Source: Arthrinium phaeospermum (lineage: Eukaryota > Ascomycota > Sordariomycetes > Amphisphaeriales > Apiosporaceae). From it: 64,000 bases of DNA. The stretch covers positions 2,356,001 to 2,420,000 of the forward strand of contig QYRS01000004.1 in NCBI GenBank assembly GCA_006503535.1, read 5' to 3'. Shown here piece by piece: positions 12,414 through 24,515 of this stretch. The notes below the pieces were generated by a model. It made no database searches and was not told the origin of the DNA. It worked only from the letters and a program-made list of their open reading frames with translations. Made by a program: the position numbers and the translations under genes. Numbering within the stretch: position 1 is the stretch's first letter; each line of letters begins with the position of its first letter.

Positions 12414-14470
12414 TCCAGCGTGGTTGAGCACGCGTTCTTGGAATGTGAGAAATCTTTCCGGATTCCGAAATTATGGCGTGCTATTATTTACGAAATAGTT
12501 TGAAGATTACCTGCATCAGGTCTTGCATTGCGACATCCATTGCATCATGTCATGTCCTCGTCAGCTTCTGGGGCAAGATTTGGTAATGACCACCTTGATG
12601 GAGTTTGAGATGCTCCCATAATCGTGCATGCCGTGCAATGTGACTATTACCGATGGGTCGGAAATGATGTATGGTAATAATGCATTGGCTGACAAGGAAC
12701 TGACGGAGTCAGACCTGACCCTGTCTGCGCTCCGAACATACCGTGATGTCGTGACACGAGTGGGTAGCTAACAACTATGTAGACTGCTTACTGTGTAATG
12801 GGAAAATGGCAACCGAATCGTGTTCTTGAATAAACTCCGATATCGTTTGTCGAGAGACGCATGGCATGCGTTCGTTCCTGCTCTCTTCATTGGCTAACTG
12901 TGAAAGTGCATCCTCGAAGATATGAGAACGGGCCAGGATGGTGTGATCTGAGGATTGTCAGAGCTCGCTAGCGGTCACATCTGTTGATTCTTCGCAAGGG
13001 GCTATCGAAGCCGGCAGGCAATAAGATAGGATGGTCGAATGGCGCAATCCCCAACTTGGCTCACGTGCTCCATGGCCGCGCTACAGCCGCCCCGACAGCC
13101 GCTCAAGTGCCGGCCCTACCAGCGGCAATCGGTCGAGGCTGTCGGTGTACCTTGCAGGCGCGATCAGGCGTTAGGTAAGCCACCAATCGACATGGGAAGT
13201 TGTGCGAGAAAGCGATAGCAGGATAATGTTCTTGTCACTTCCCCAGCAATTCTTCGAGAGGACCTCAGCACGCGATCCCAGTGCCTGAAACGCAAATGAT
13301 CATGGCTGCCCAATAGAACTGGCAAGATTAGGCTAACCCCCGAAATGTGGACATGCATACTCGATACCCCGAAGAAAGGGTCTCTCTCACGGCTTACCAG
13401 AATCTAGGCTGCTAGGTGGTGTTTTCTGGGGTGCAGCTGAGAATTGGACGGCTAGCCTCACCGATACCCGCCAATGTATCTCTTCCAGGCGTTTTCCAAG
13501 GCTCATCATTAGTGGGCCGCAGCACGCCATTGTGCGGCAAAGGAGCCAAAAAGAGACGCACACTCGAATCAGCACCCGAGAATTTGGTAGAACTGGGTAC
13601 AGGCCCCAGTTTACCCCTACCAGCAACACGCGCATCCTAAGTATCCCACCTCCCACCGCCTTCTCAGGTTTCGTACGTAGCCAGCGCCAGCAGCACAGTT
13701 TTGTATGTAGCGTAGCTGGGTTGTCACTCAAAGCGTCGCTGTTGGCTCTCGGTCTAGGTCTGCCTGGTGGCATGTCGATATCCTATTGCGTGCTATCTAG
13801 TTCCCCAGTTTTGGACCAACCGAACCTTATGTAAGTAACGTCAGGTCCTAGGTTGTCATCAGACGATCCATAGTTCCCAACTTCGAAGCAGCAAGCAAAC
13901 CGAAAAACAGAGCAAGAAGCTGCAGCCATTCAACAACACATCTATTCCCCCCCTCTCCTCCCGACTTCAAGCCCACCAACGAACGACATATATCTCCGTC
14001 CCTTCTTCTGCAGCCAAGTAGCAAGAGGACACCAGTCGCCCTCAACCTCCGACTTCCGCGCATCATTGGACGGCAAAGAACGGTCCAGTGCTGCCGAATC
14101 AGAGCTTATTACTCTGCTGCCGATTGCGCAAGAATACCTGCCCAATTGCGAATTCCATTCCGGCCTGCTCTTGAACAACACACCGCCGCCAACACCTGCT
14201 CCCATTTCTCCAGCTGTCTCGATTATTGCTCTTCCCATTGGGTTGTCGTCTACCGTCGACCTGTGCAATCCATTCGGCCTGGCCACCATCCCTTTCGACA
14301 TACCGCTGTGCAAACTTGGCCCAAGCACGTCATTCTTCCTCCTCTAGGGTTGACCTGGTACATATCCCAGCTGGCCCCCAAGGTACCACACGTTTGGCTC
14401 GGCTCAGCCCGCGTGCGATGAATACATAAGACATTATTCTATTCAGGGGAAGTCAGAATACCGCTCTACT
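12414..14470. other. Intergenic plus long leader of the SconB/Met30-type gene
   Basis: About 2 kb without a convincing gene. The last about 600 bases are pyrimidine-rich on the + strand and probably transcribed leader of the downstream gene. Open frames of 90-130 codons lie on both strands, none with a domain. No exact CYS3-type palindrome was found by eye. Confidence 0.5.
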
Positions 14471-16764
14471 ATGTTCAATATGTATGCAACCTCCACGATG
14501 GACAATGCAACATCGCTACCATGGATCAACGGCCATGACACGCTGCCGTCTACGGAATATGATTTCAGCCTACGCCCCAGTGACTCGACGGATGCCGCAA
14601 CCCTTGCTTCCGCTGTGCCCGCCATCTCGTCTTCCAACGGTATTCGATCTCACCACCCTCTGTCGCCAACCTCCTCGATCCCCTCACCGAGTACCAGACC
14701 GGTAGATGACCATCTTCACGGCGAAACCCACCATTCCACCACCAACAACTGCGATAGGCGGAAACCACACGACGACGGCGTCTCGCGCATGTCCAATATG
14801 TCCCAACAAGCGGTTGGCCAGACTGTGACGCCTTTCTTGAGGGAGCACATTCCCGGCATCTATGCGCCTGTCGGCAAGCCTGACACACCGGCCATGGCCC
14901 TGGCGAGAATCAAGGATAATAAAGACCCGAACAGCAAATTCTGTTACCGACATGCGCCGGACTCCAAGTGCCGCAAGGCCGCCGACGAAAACAAGATGGC
15001 CTTGATACAAAGCGAGATGGAGATGCTCCCCTCGGCGGACCAGCAAGCGATCGCCCATGTCTGGTCATTGTTCTCAGCGGCACCCACGAAGCACCGAGAT
15101 CTTATGTTGCAGGGTATCGTCACCCAGTGTTGCTTCCCTCAACTGTCCCTGGTATCTCGGGAAGTGTCCGAACAGCTGAAGATCGACTTTCTCTCCGCCC
15201 TGCCGACCGAGCTCTCGTTCAAAATACTGTCATCTCTTGACTGTGTATCTTTGTGCAAAGCGGCCCAGGTCAGTCGGCGCTGGCGGTTGTTGGCCGATGA
15301 CGATCAAGTGTGGCACCACATGTGCCAACAACATATCGACCGCAAATGTACCGCGTGCGGTTGGGGTCTGCCACGCCTGGAAAAGAGGCGCTTACGAGAC
15401 TGGAAGAAACAGCAACAGCGCCTATTGGAGCAACAAAATCAAGCTCGGGTTGTTGATGTGACCGACGTCGAAACAAGTATCGCGACTGGCGCAGCAAGTC
15501 CAGCTAAGCGATCGGCACCATCCCACGAGGACGACGATAGAGCAAAGAGGCAATGCGTTCATAATGAGCGTCCAAGCCCTGAGCGCAAATTCCGGCCCTG
15601 GAAGACGGTATACAAAGAACGGTTCCAGGTCGGATCCAATTGGTATGTTTCCCCCCGCGCTGTTGTGTAATTTCAGTGCAGCCGCTAACAACGCACTGCA
15701 GGAAATATGGCCGTTGCTCCATGAAAGTCTTCCGCGGCGAGCACACGAATGGTGTAACATGCTTACAATTCGATGATAATGTCCTCGCAACTGGAAGCTA
15801 TGATTCCTCCATTAAACTGTGGGATATCGAGAAAGGTCATGTCATCCGAACGCTGCGGGGCCACACATCCGGCATCAGAGCCTTGCAGTTTGATGACCGA
15901 TTACTTGTCAGTGGCAGTCTCGATAACACTGTCCGCATTTGGAACTGGCGTACCGGGGTGTGCATCAATACTCTACATCACCAAGGAGGTGTGATCAGTG
16001 TCCACATGGACGGCGATTACTTGGCCTCTGGATCGATGGACCAGTCGATCAAGATCTTCAACTTCAAGACGCGACAATCCTTTTGTCTGCGCGGCCATGA
16101 AGACTACGTCAACCATGTCAAGCTTGACCTCGCCTCCCGGACCGTCCTTTCCGCTTCAGATGATACTACGGTCAAGCTTTGGGATATTGATAGTGCTACA
16201 TGCATCAAGACCTACGAGGCCCATGTTGGACAAGTGCAGCAGGTGCTTCCACTCCCTGACGATTTCGAGTTCGAAGACGATAACCTGGCTGATAACGATG
16301 CTGCTTCTTCGACTAGCGGCCGTAGCGGCAGCCCCGGTATGGGACCATCTTCTCAGAGTGCTATCGACGAGACAAGACAAGCATACGGACCTGTTTTTGA
16401 ACTTCACAAGGAGCGTCCGTTGCCACCGCGCTTTATGCTCACGGGTAGTTTGGACAACACGCTACGGCTGTGGGACACTGCAACGGGCAAGTGTCTGCGT
16501 ACCTTCTTTGGTCACGTCGAGGGCATCTGGGGTGTCTGTGGTGATTCTCTCCGCTGTGTTAGCGGCGCGAACGATGCGACGGTCAAGGTATGGGACCCCA
16601 GGACGGGCAAATGCGAAAGAACCTTCACGGGGCACCAGGGCCCGGTTACATGTGTCGGTTTGAGCGATAGCCGCATGGCGAGTGGCGGAGAGGACGGCGA
16701 AGTACGACTTTACAAGTTCGACAGCGATCCGTCGGAGGCAGAGCAGTTGGGGACGCCTGCGTAA
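14471..16764 (+). CDS. sconB: F-box/WD40 protein, SCF substrate receptor of the SconB / SCON-2 / Met30 type
   Basis: Two exons: 14471-15642 and 15702-16764, joined TG/G at Trp391; 744 residues. The first half is Ser/Pro-rich, then [17 protein letters not shown], then an F-box at about 238-285 ([33 protein letters not shown]). The second half has seven WD40 repeats forming a propeller, each with a GH and a WD/WN/YK end; repeat 5 is split by an acidic, Ser-rich insertion of about 60 residues. In Neurospora and Aspergillus this protein is the receptor of an SCF ubiquitin ligase that turns down sulfur-assimilation genes when sulfur is plentiful. The conserved block before the F-box and the repeat order fit that group better than Cdc4/Fbw7 or Grr1. 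A second in-frame Met (residue 10) could also be the start. Confidence 0.88.
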
Positions 16765-18949
16765 AAGGCGACCAAACCGGCTTTGTTCCTTTTCTTTTTC
16801 TTCATGTTGTTTTGTCCTCGAACTTGGTTCGGCGAAAAAGGGTTCGGCGTTTAAAGATACCACTTTGGTTGGACACGGATGGGAAATTTCTATAGAGTGG
16901 ACTGCGTTATTGGGGACTGTCGGTACATGGTTTGTTATTATAAACGAGACAATTGATACAGAAACCGACCAAGGCGTCCCACGGGAATGGATTTATAGGG
17001 ATGGATACAGGGGAATGATGACATGGTATGGGTGTCAAGGAGTTCATGATTTGTAACATCAGCCTGACGACAAAAAAGCAGCTACTTGATTTAGCTCCTT
17101 ACCATAATACATCTACAATACTTGAAAGATTATCGATAATAACCTTTGACTTCCATGACATGTGAAATGGACATGTCGGTGTTTCCTACATAGAAGCTGA
17201 TCTGACTCGCGCAACGGCTAGTCTTTCACGTGAAGATACATATTTCTACGGTTGAATAGGAAACCACAGTCTCTTGTTTAGATAGAATACAGGTACGTGG
17301 TAAAAGGAGTCATCGCGACATGGTGACATGGTCATTCCGGTTCTCTCCTTGACTTCATCACTATATGGAAAGCTCGGTCAAGTACCGAGGCTTGGAGGGG
17401 CGCATATTGCGTTCCATCAACCAATTGTTGCACAGGATCTGCAGCAGCCAGAAAAGACTATGTCGTACCTAGGTACCGACAGAACGCAGTCTGCAAGTCT
17501 GCCTCGGAAGTAGCCGGGCAATAAGACGTCGGGTGTGTGTTTTAGGTCTTATTTGATAAGGAGTTCTACTGTAGTAGGGAGCTGGAATCTGGAGCTGAGC
17601 CGCCAACCCAGGGGGAGGGGCTAGCTACGGCTTCCCCGCAAAATCACAAGCTCGGTTCTCTGTCGGCAAAAGAACGACACAACGTCATTCTCGGTCAGGC
17701 GTAATCACAGGCTCGACCTCAGCAACAGGGCTGGAAAGCGGCGGCATACTGAGCGACAGCAATTCTTTCAGAGGCCAATGGCACTGGGAAGCCTAGGCCG
17801 AATCGATAAGATGGGGGTTGCGCATCAACAGCAAAATGAAAAGACTTGGGCGACGTCGTCTTTGTGTTAATTCGTTGGTTGTCATTTGTTTCTCTTTGGT
17901 TTGAGCTCCGGTCCGCCGAGCTAAGGGCTTCCGGCTATGCGCGCTCGCCTCTGACCGAAACCAAACCTAGCCAACCTACTTCTTCCCGCTTCAGAACCGG
18001 GGGACTGGCTGGGCGGGCTGGGCTCCTGTCACGTCGCATTTTCTTCGCCTAGCACAGCAATTGTTAGTTGGGCGGAGCATCACTTGACAAGGGCCATCTG
18101 GTAGGTTAAAGTCCCTTTGACACGAGATCTACCGACTGCCCTTTCTCCACACAGGAGCCGCGGGTATGCTAGTGAGTCGAGACAGCTTTCTGCTGGGTAG
18201 GCTTGGAGAGTACCTACTGTTATGTTGAAGCTACATAGATTTTATGTACGGTCACACATGGCAATGGCTCCCGAAAGGAGCCACGGCGTTTGGGTAAGCT
18301 GGGCCCCCTAGCTGGTCACCCGATTCGGTTGCAAGGTCATTGCCCAGAGGCTCGGCTCTTCGTCCCAAGGCGAGTTGCTCCTATATGATCTACACTAGAG
18401 CCCTCCCGGTGTTGGAGTCACTCTCTTGCTTGCGACTTTTAAAGTTCTGGCGGTTCCCTCTACTCAGTTGCTATTCTCCTCTTTATCCTCCCGGGTTCTG
18501 CTCGATACCTTCTGGTCCATTTTCTAGTACTATCCCATACCACACCATACCCATCACCCCGTCGACGAAGCTGTCTTGCTTCTCTGCTTCTCTCTGGTCG
18601 CTTGTCACACCTCCAGCCCTTGGCGTATACCTCGGCTCAAGATCTTCCTGTTTGCCATCTCCTGTTGGCAAGTGGCTTTGCCTCAACGGTGGTTCTCTGC
18701 GCCCTTTGCTCAATAGCATCGAATATCTGTTCCCGCATATCGTTGCTTGTTTGAACTGTGTGGGCTTCTCATACGTACAGCGACACATACTGAGGCGACG
18801 ACGTACTATACTTCCCTTTCCCGAAAACCGCACCTTGCATTGGGTGTCTTTACTGTAGCAGCGAAAAGGGGATTTTGAAGCAAAGGGGGCGCAAGCCCAA
18901 GTTTGGTTCGGAATAGTCTCGATTCAAGACTAGATATACACAGAAAGAG
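16765..18949. other. Intergenic plus pyrimidine-rich leader of the carrier gene
   Basis: Non-coding by eye. From about 18400 to 18850 the + strand is CT-rich, typical of promoters and leaders of strongly expressed fungal genes. A 172-codon open frame in this CT-rich part has no ATG start at its head and no domain and is not counted as a gene. Confidence 0.55.
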
Positions 18950-20154
18950 ATGGCGACCAAAGTCAAGGCCGATGGAAAGTCGCCGCCGTCGGCGGCGACG
19001 AACTTGATCGGTGAGTTTGATCCTTACCCCCTGCTGTCGCACTTGCCATTGAACAAATTCGCTAAAATTGTCCCGTCATAGCTGGTGGAGGAGCAGGAAT
19101 GATGGAGGCTCTCGCGTGTCACCCTTTGGGTTAGTACTTGCCCCCCTTTGACGCCGATTCAGTCCTTGGTTTTGTTATGATTGGGAGACTGACATGGCAT
19201 TCACGTCTCAGATACGATAAAAGTCCGCATGCAGCTCTCGCGGCGAGCGCGAATGCCGGGAGCGCCCAAGCGCGGTTTCCTGCGCACGGGAACCGAGATC
19301 GTGAAGCGCGAGACGCCGCTGGGCTTATACAAGGGGCTGGGCGCGGTGCTGACGGGCATCATTCCCAAGATGGCGATCCGATTCACGTCGTTCGAGTGGT
19401 ATAAGCAGCAGATGGCCGACAAGCAAACGGGCATCATCTCGGGCCAAGGGACGTTCATGGCGGGTTTGGCGGCGGGCGTGACCGAGGCCGTCGCCGTCGT
19501 CACGCCCATGGAGGTCATCAAGATCCGCCTGCAGGCCCAGCACCACTCCATGGCCGACCCGCTCGACATCCCCAAATACCGCAACGCCGCGCACGCCCTG
19601 TACACGGTCGTGAAGGAGGAGGGGCCTGGCGCCCTGTATAGGGGCGTGTCGCTGACGGCCCTGCGCCAGGGCAGCAACCAGGCCGTCAACTTCACGGCCT
19701 ACACCTACTTCAAGGAGGTCCTCCGCCAATGGCAGCCCCAGTACGAGGGAGGCAACCTCCCCAACTACCAGACCACTCTCATCGGCCTGGTGTCGGGCGC
19801 CATGGGTCCCCTGAGCAACGCGCCAATTGACACCATCAAGACGCGCCTGCAAAAGACGCCGGCTGAGGAGGGCGTGAGCGCTATGCAGCGGATATCCAAG
19901 ATCGCCGCGGAGATGTTCAAGTGAGTCCTCACCCTGTTACCCACCTCTGACAAAATTGCAATGAGAGAAATTGCTGACAGTATTCGTACAATAATAGGCA
20001 AGAAGGCTTCCACGCGTTCTACAAGGGCATCACGCCAAGAATCATGCGTGTCGCCCCGGGCCAGGCAGTCACTTTCACCGTGTATGAATACTTGAAGGAT
20101 AAGTTGGAAAGAAAAGGTCCTGCTATCTTAGTGGGCGGCAAATACGAAGAGTAG
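18950..20154 (+). CDS. acuL: Mitochondrial succinate/fumarate antiporter (SFC1/ACR1, AcuL type)
   Basis: Four exons: 18950-19010, 19082-19129, 19212-19920, 19998-20154; 324 residues. Mitochondrial carrier of the inner membrane with three repeats, each carrying the signature P-x-[DE]-x-x-[KR]: HPLDTIKVRMQ, TPMEVIKIRLQAQH and APIDTIKTRLQK. The blocks YKGLGAVLTGIIPKMAIRF, YRGVSLTALRQGSNQ and YKGITPRIMRVAPGQAV match the succinate/fumarate subfamily, which exports fumarate in exchange for cytosolic succinate made by the glyoxylate cycle, and is needed for growth on C2 compounds. It stops about 300 bases before the convergent twinfilin gene. Exon junctions fall inside codons of conserved residues (Gly/Ala, Asp of the first signature, Lys), which supports the model. 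Confidence 0.93.
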
Positions 20155-20456
20155 GGGGAGTGTGTGTGGGGCTTAAGTTGGGGATCTGGCATGGGTGGTT
20201 GTGCTCTCACGTTGATAGCATTTTCGTCCCTTTTTGTATTGGCATTTAGAGTCTCTGCAGGTAGGCATTCCACGATCTAGACACCGATGCATATATCAAA
20301 TGTCGAATCAGTTCATTTCAATTGTCCTGTCATCAATTCCGTGAAGTCTATTACGCAGAGGTGGACATTCACCCTCATAACACATTTTCTAGTCTAGCTA
20401 GCAGTTGCATGTCAAATCTATATAGCCCACACAAAAAATAATGGACAGACACTTGT

Positions 20457-21634
20457 CTACCTGCCGGGTCGCTTGGGTCGGCGGAAGGCCGTCTTGACCT
20501 CGACCTGCGGGTGCAAGTCGGACATGATGGTCTCCTCGGTGATCTCGTCGGGCTCCTCCACCTCGAACTTCTTCTCGACCTGGAGCCCAGCCTCGCCTTC
20601 GGCCACGGCGAGGACGGCGCGCTTCATGAGCGGGTACATCATGCGGAACTTGATGGACTTGCCGGCCGCCGCGGGGCATGTGTAGAAGAAGAGAATTGGG
20701 TTGCTCTCGGTGCCCTGGTGCGTGTGCTTGTAGCGCCAGAATGTGAAGCGCGGCTCCGTCGACGAGATGGTCGACACGAGATCCGCAACGGAAGAGGGGT
20801 TGCCGGGCTCGGGGACGAGTTCGACGACCTCGCTTTGGGGGTTGATTTTCTGAGAGAAAAAAAGAATGAGTTGTTAGTTGGCTGGTTCCAGTATATGTAG
20901 CAGTGCATCTTGACATACCAGCATAACGATGCCCCGGCCCTGCTCGCGGCCCATCTCGCTCAGGGCCACCAGCGCGTCGGTGGCGACGGGCATGTTCATG
21001 TTCTTGCTGAGATGGATCTCGCGCTGGCCGGTGCCGGCGCCGGCCTCGGCCTCGGCGCGCTTGACCTCGCCCAGGGTGCGCTCCTCCTCGGTGAGGGGCG
21101 CCTCGAGCTCGGCGTGCCGGTCGTGCTTGGCGAAGCCCTGGGCGCCCAGCTCCTCGGCCGTCGTCGCGAAGATGGTCTCGCGGAAGTGCTCCGACCCGAG
21201 CTCCCGCACGAGCGTCAGCCGCGTCGACGCGAACAGCATCTTCTGCCGGACCTTGGCCGAGTCGGGCACGTACGACACCGCGATCAGCCGCGGCGCGTCC
21301 GGGTGCCGCTTCAGCAGGATGTAGAGGGCCTCGGTCGGCTGCAGGTGCGGCTCCAGCTGCGCCAGGTTCTGGGCGAAGTCGGTCGAGGTCGAGGGCAGCG
21401 TCTGGACGGGCTGCAGGGATTCCGACTGGATCGTCACGAGGAGGCCGAAGAGGGAGTCGTCGGCCAGGAGCTTGTTGAACTCGGAGACCAGCTCCTGCGA
21501 AGCTGTAGGTAGGCGAGCGTGTCAATTACAGTACGGGCGGACGACAACAGCACAGCAAGCTGCTCTCGGATCAAGGAAGGTGGGCGGCATTGGCTGCTGG
21601 TTTGGTTGGACATACCTGAGATTCCAGACTGCAT
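20457..21634 (-). CDS. Twinfilin, actin-monomer-binding protein
   Basis: Three exons: 21634-21616, 21502-20919, 20849-20457; 331 residues, the size of yeast twinfilin. Two actin-depolymerising-factor homology domains: the first about residues 5-140 (SGISASQELVSEF, LFASTRLTLVRELG), the second about 175-315 (FTFWRYKH, ILFFYTCP, IKFRMMYP). The linker has a Lys/Glu-rich piece, and the C-terminus ends in a basic tail (FRRPKRPGR) as in other twinfilins. It binds ADP-actin monomers and capping protein and restrains filament growth at cortical actin sites. The first exon codes only six residues and one base; its GTATGT donor and the CAG acceptor at 21503 keep frame. Confidence 0.9.
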
Positions 21635-22029
21635 CTTGGGGTTACTGGACAGACAATTGGCTTAACTGAAAGATGAAGCAAATAGAAGAAATAAAGGGCT
21701 CAATCGTCCATCTGCAAGGGGCATGTATGTAGCCTACTGTCTGAGATATAGGGCCGAACGAGGAGCAGGGTTGATGGTTGATGCCTCGAGTGCATACGAA
21801 GCTCCCGCAATTGGCGGTGCAATGCACTACACGTCCAACTGCCCCGCCATTGACAAGGGCCCCTCATCCTCCTGAGCTTGGGTGCTTGGTGGATATATGT
21901 ACAACCTCACGTTCATCACATCAAACGGTACACTCAACAGTAAATGCCAAATAGTTATGTTCAGTCTCGCGCATTGATTTTTAGCGTGCGTACTCGAATA
22001 CTCAATGACCATGACACCTTTACCCTCTC
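21635..22029. other. Intergenic, twinfilin promoter and 3' end of EthD-like gene
   Basis: About 400 bases between two minus-strand genes. No open frame with a motif, no RNA gene seen. Confidence 0.6.
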
Positions 22030-22573
22030 TCATTTGGGCATGTTCACCACTTCGCCCTCCACCAAATACGGAACATGATAGCCCAGCGAAACCAAGGCCT
22101 TTGGTACGTCTACCCACTGGTCCTGATCCTTGACCGACGTCTGCCAATCGGGATCCGTCATGACCTTCTGGATGGCCTCCATGTCGGGCACAATGTACTC
22201 GATCACGCAGTCGTAGTCGGCGACGTCCCAGGTGGGGCGGATATCCTTGTAGAGCGCCCTCAGTCCGTCATTGAGAGGGCCGGGCGTGATGAACTGCATC
22301 GAGATACGTGTGTAAGTGAGTGACCCAACAGAAGGTATTTCGATCATTTCCAACCCCGTAACAGTAGTAATCTCGTAGCTCAAAGAACTCCAATCTGCTG
22401 CTTACCAGAGAGTACCCAAGAGCGCCGTGTTTCTTGAGCACGGGAAGGGCAAGTGGGAGGTGCTCTTCAGTAATCCACTTGATGAAAGCCTCGTGGGTAT
22501 GTTGCGGGAGGCGGTAGTGAGTGATTGTGAACTTCAGAGGCTGGCCTCCTTGCTTTGGTGTAGCATCAGCCAT
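22030..22573 (-). CDS. EthD-like small dimeric alpha/beta-barrel protein
   Basis: Two exons: 22573-22406 and 22293-22030; 143 residues. The motif order (ITHYRLPQHTHEAFIKW, EEHLPLALPVLKKHG, a beta strand ending in VIEYIVPDMEAIQKVMTDPDW, then a C-terminal strand) fits the EthD/ferredoxin-like dimeric barrel family, in which fungal members act as dehydratases, cyclases or oxygenases of polyketide pathways, or have no known reaction. There is no polyketide synthase in this window, so a pathway role cannot be assigned. The intron is 112 bases, phase 0; an earlier acceptor would add residues from a frame that reads SYEITTVTGLEM, so the exact start of exon 2 is less sure. TATA-like box upstream. Confidence 0.75.
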
Positions 22574-23373
22574 CTTGAGTCGGTATGTATGTATGTGTTT
22601 TCTGTGATAGAGGTATGCTCCTGCTGGTTAAAGAACACTTGAATTTATTGGGGTAGTTTGACTCCTATATTTATACATATGTGATCGTCGACCCCCCTCC
22701 GCCCGTCATGCATACATCCCCCCTTACATCGAACCACACAATCGCCAACCGCCCAGCTCGGCACGATTGATTCTCCCGCGTCGGCGGTAGAGACTCCCGA
22801 CGTCGGGCCAAACGTCGTCCCGGTTCATCATATTCTGCTCTTAGTTACGGTGATCTGTACTTCAACTCCATCCAACAAAGTGCTTTGGTGCGGTACCGAG
22901 GTTCCATTCGTGTCAAATAACACAGGTTGATGCTTCCCCAACCGGGCAGGCCGCCTCCGTCTCCCGACAGCAACCTCCCCTCAGTAAACAATGACACCAG
23001 TCTCTAGGCCGCGAGCAGAGAGAACCAGCCAATCGGGTGTTAGGCACTGAATTCCTACTGTCGTCAGAGTGCCGCCTGAGCCGACCGCGAAGCTCCTCAC
23101 TCAGAGCCCGCCGCTGGCGGCTGGCCACACGAGACGAAGGCCCCGGTCTCCATGTTGACTTCGTACATGACGATGGTGTCAGTGAGCTCTCGCTCTGTTG
23201 AAAGAAAAAGATATGTCCCGAGCGAGAGGCGGCGTAGATCAAGGGCATGGACCGCAGGAGTGACTTCTACAGCAACGAATGATTGCAAAGTACATGTAGT
23301 TATTTCGACGTAATGACGCGGCATGTGCAGTGTGTAATTACTGACGTTGATGTGTTGGCTGGCTATCTACGAT
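22574..23373. other. Intergenic between two minus-strand genes
   Basis: Contains a GTAT microsatellite near 22582 in the leader of the EthD-like gene, and a 75-codon minus-strand open frame (23324-23097) that reads protein-like but has no recognised domain (see findings). Nothing else recognised. Confidence 0.5.
22666..22675 (-). promoter_or_regulatory. TATA-like box of the EthD-like gene
   Basis: Minus strand TATAAATATA, about 95 bases upstream of the ATG at 22573. Confidence 0.45.
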
Positions 23374-24060
23374 CTAGGGCAAATGACTGTTATAACCTGC
23401 TTTAATCAAACGCTGACCGGCCTCCCAAACATCATCGGGAATGTCCTGGTGTATCTGGAACCCCTTGGCGGGATACTCGCGGATGCGGACGAGGTCGCCA
23501 ACCATGATGTTCGTGACCAGCTCGCGGGGGTTGTTCGCGTCCGGGTAGTCCGCCCAGCCGAGCTGGGGCGACGTGACCGTGATGGCCGTCTCGGGGTCGG
23601 GCCACTGTTTCTTGAAGGTGGCGTAGGTGCGGCGCTCCATGTAGGGCTTCTGGACGAGGACGAAGGACCGCACCGCCAAGTTGCTCTGCTGCAGCATGTC
23701 CCAGACGAACCGGACATTCTCGCCCGTGTTGGTCGACCGGTTCTCGACGACCAGCTTCTCGGCGGGGACGCCCATCTCGCGCGCGATGTCGGCAAAGACC
23801 TCGGCCTCGGGCTTGGCGAACCGGCCCTGCGTCAGCCGGCCCACGCCGCCCGAGAAGATGAGGCGGTCGCCGTACCCCTCGAGGAAGAGCTCCGCGGCGC
23901 GGCGGGCGACGCTCACGTCAAGGCTGCAGAGGCAGAATACGGCGTCGACGGGGCGCTGCAGCTGCATGGCCATCTTGTGGTACTCAAACACCGTCTCGGC
24001 ATCCGCCTCGATGGAGTCGCTGCTGCCTGCGGCCATGGCTGAGGCTGCCTCTAGTACCAT
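23374..24060 (-). CDS. DUF218 / YdcF-like domain protein
   Basis: Single exon, 228 residues. The start at 24060 is followed by a second Met eight codons on with a better context (GCCATGG), so either could be used. The order of motifs fits the DUF218 superfamily: a nucleotide-like strand near 40 (DAVFCLCS), SGGVGRLTQGRF near 70, then EAEVFADIAREMGVP, and ENRSTNTGENVRFVWDML, in which the E-x-x-S-x-x-T-x-E-N block is the family hallmark. Bacterial relatives bind S-adenosylmethionine (YdcF) or act in envelope biology (SanA); fungal members have no known reaction. There is no signal peptide or membrane helix. A TATATA element lies about 75 bases upstream. Confidence 0.85.
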   Translation of the reverse strand: MVLEAASAMAAGSSDSIEADAETVFEYHKMAMQLQRPVDAVFCLCSLDVSVARRAAELFLEGYGDRLIFSGGVGRLTQGRFAKPEAEVFADIAREMGVPAEKLVVENRSTNTGENVRFVWDMLQQSNLAVRSFVLVQKPYMERRTYATFKKQWPDPETAITVTSPQLGWADYPDANNPRELVTNIMVGDLVRIREYPAKGFQIHQDIPDDVWEAGQRLIKAGYNSHLP

Positions 24061-24132
24061 ATCTCCTCCCGTCCTTGAAGACTGTGAGACAGCAGCTTGT
24101 TTGAAATTGAACGAGAGGGGAAGACCCGGGAG

Positions 24133-24139
24133 CTATATA
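24133..24139 (-). promoter_or_regulatory. TATA-like box of the DUF218 gene
   Basis: Minus strand TATATAG about 75 bases upstream of the ATG at 24060. Confidence 0.35.
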
Positions 24140-24515
24140 TCCCCTGTGAACGGTCCAGATAGTGGGATGAGTTGTTGGTGACTGAGCTGCATGGAGTATC
24201 CGCTAAAACACGCGGGGTTGTTGTTCTCGCCCAGCCCGAATACTGGCTTGCATAAAACCGGCCCTCAAGACCGTCATTTCTCATTGATTAGCAGCTCAAA
24301 GTCGGTCTCTGACGCAGTATCCAAATCATCTGAATTGGACTATCAAACATAACAGTACACTGTAAAATCCAAAGTAAAGGAACCCAAAAGCAAGTGGACT
24401 TGTGCTTTGTGTCTCAGCATGTTCAAGGGGTATCTCAACACTATCAGTACAAAAATCTGTGTAACAACAACATCTGAGCAATCTAGGGTCTCAGATCACA
24501 CTGGTATAGAGATCC
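24140..24515. other. Intergenic, DUF218 promoter and Cwc25 3' region
   Basis: About 375 bases between two minus-strand genes, AT-richer than the exons. No gene or repeat seen. Confidence 0.55.

Noticed and set aside
13387..14347. Several open frames of 90-130 codons on both strands before the SconB gene
   Set aside because: No domains; most lack ATG; the region behaves as promoter and leader.
18340..18858. 172-codon plus-strand open frame before the carrier gene
   Set aside because: Lies in a CT-rich leader, does not begin with ATG, and its Leu/Ser/Pro content is explained by the pyrimidine bias.
20910..21512. 200-codon plus-strand frame opposite twinfilin
   Set aside because: Antisense shadow of a conserved gene with high GC third positions.
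23347..24042. 231-codon plus-strand frame opposite the DUF218 gene
   Set aside because: Antisense shadow; the minus strand carries the family motifs.
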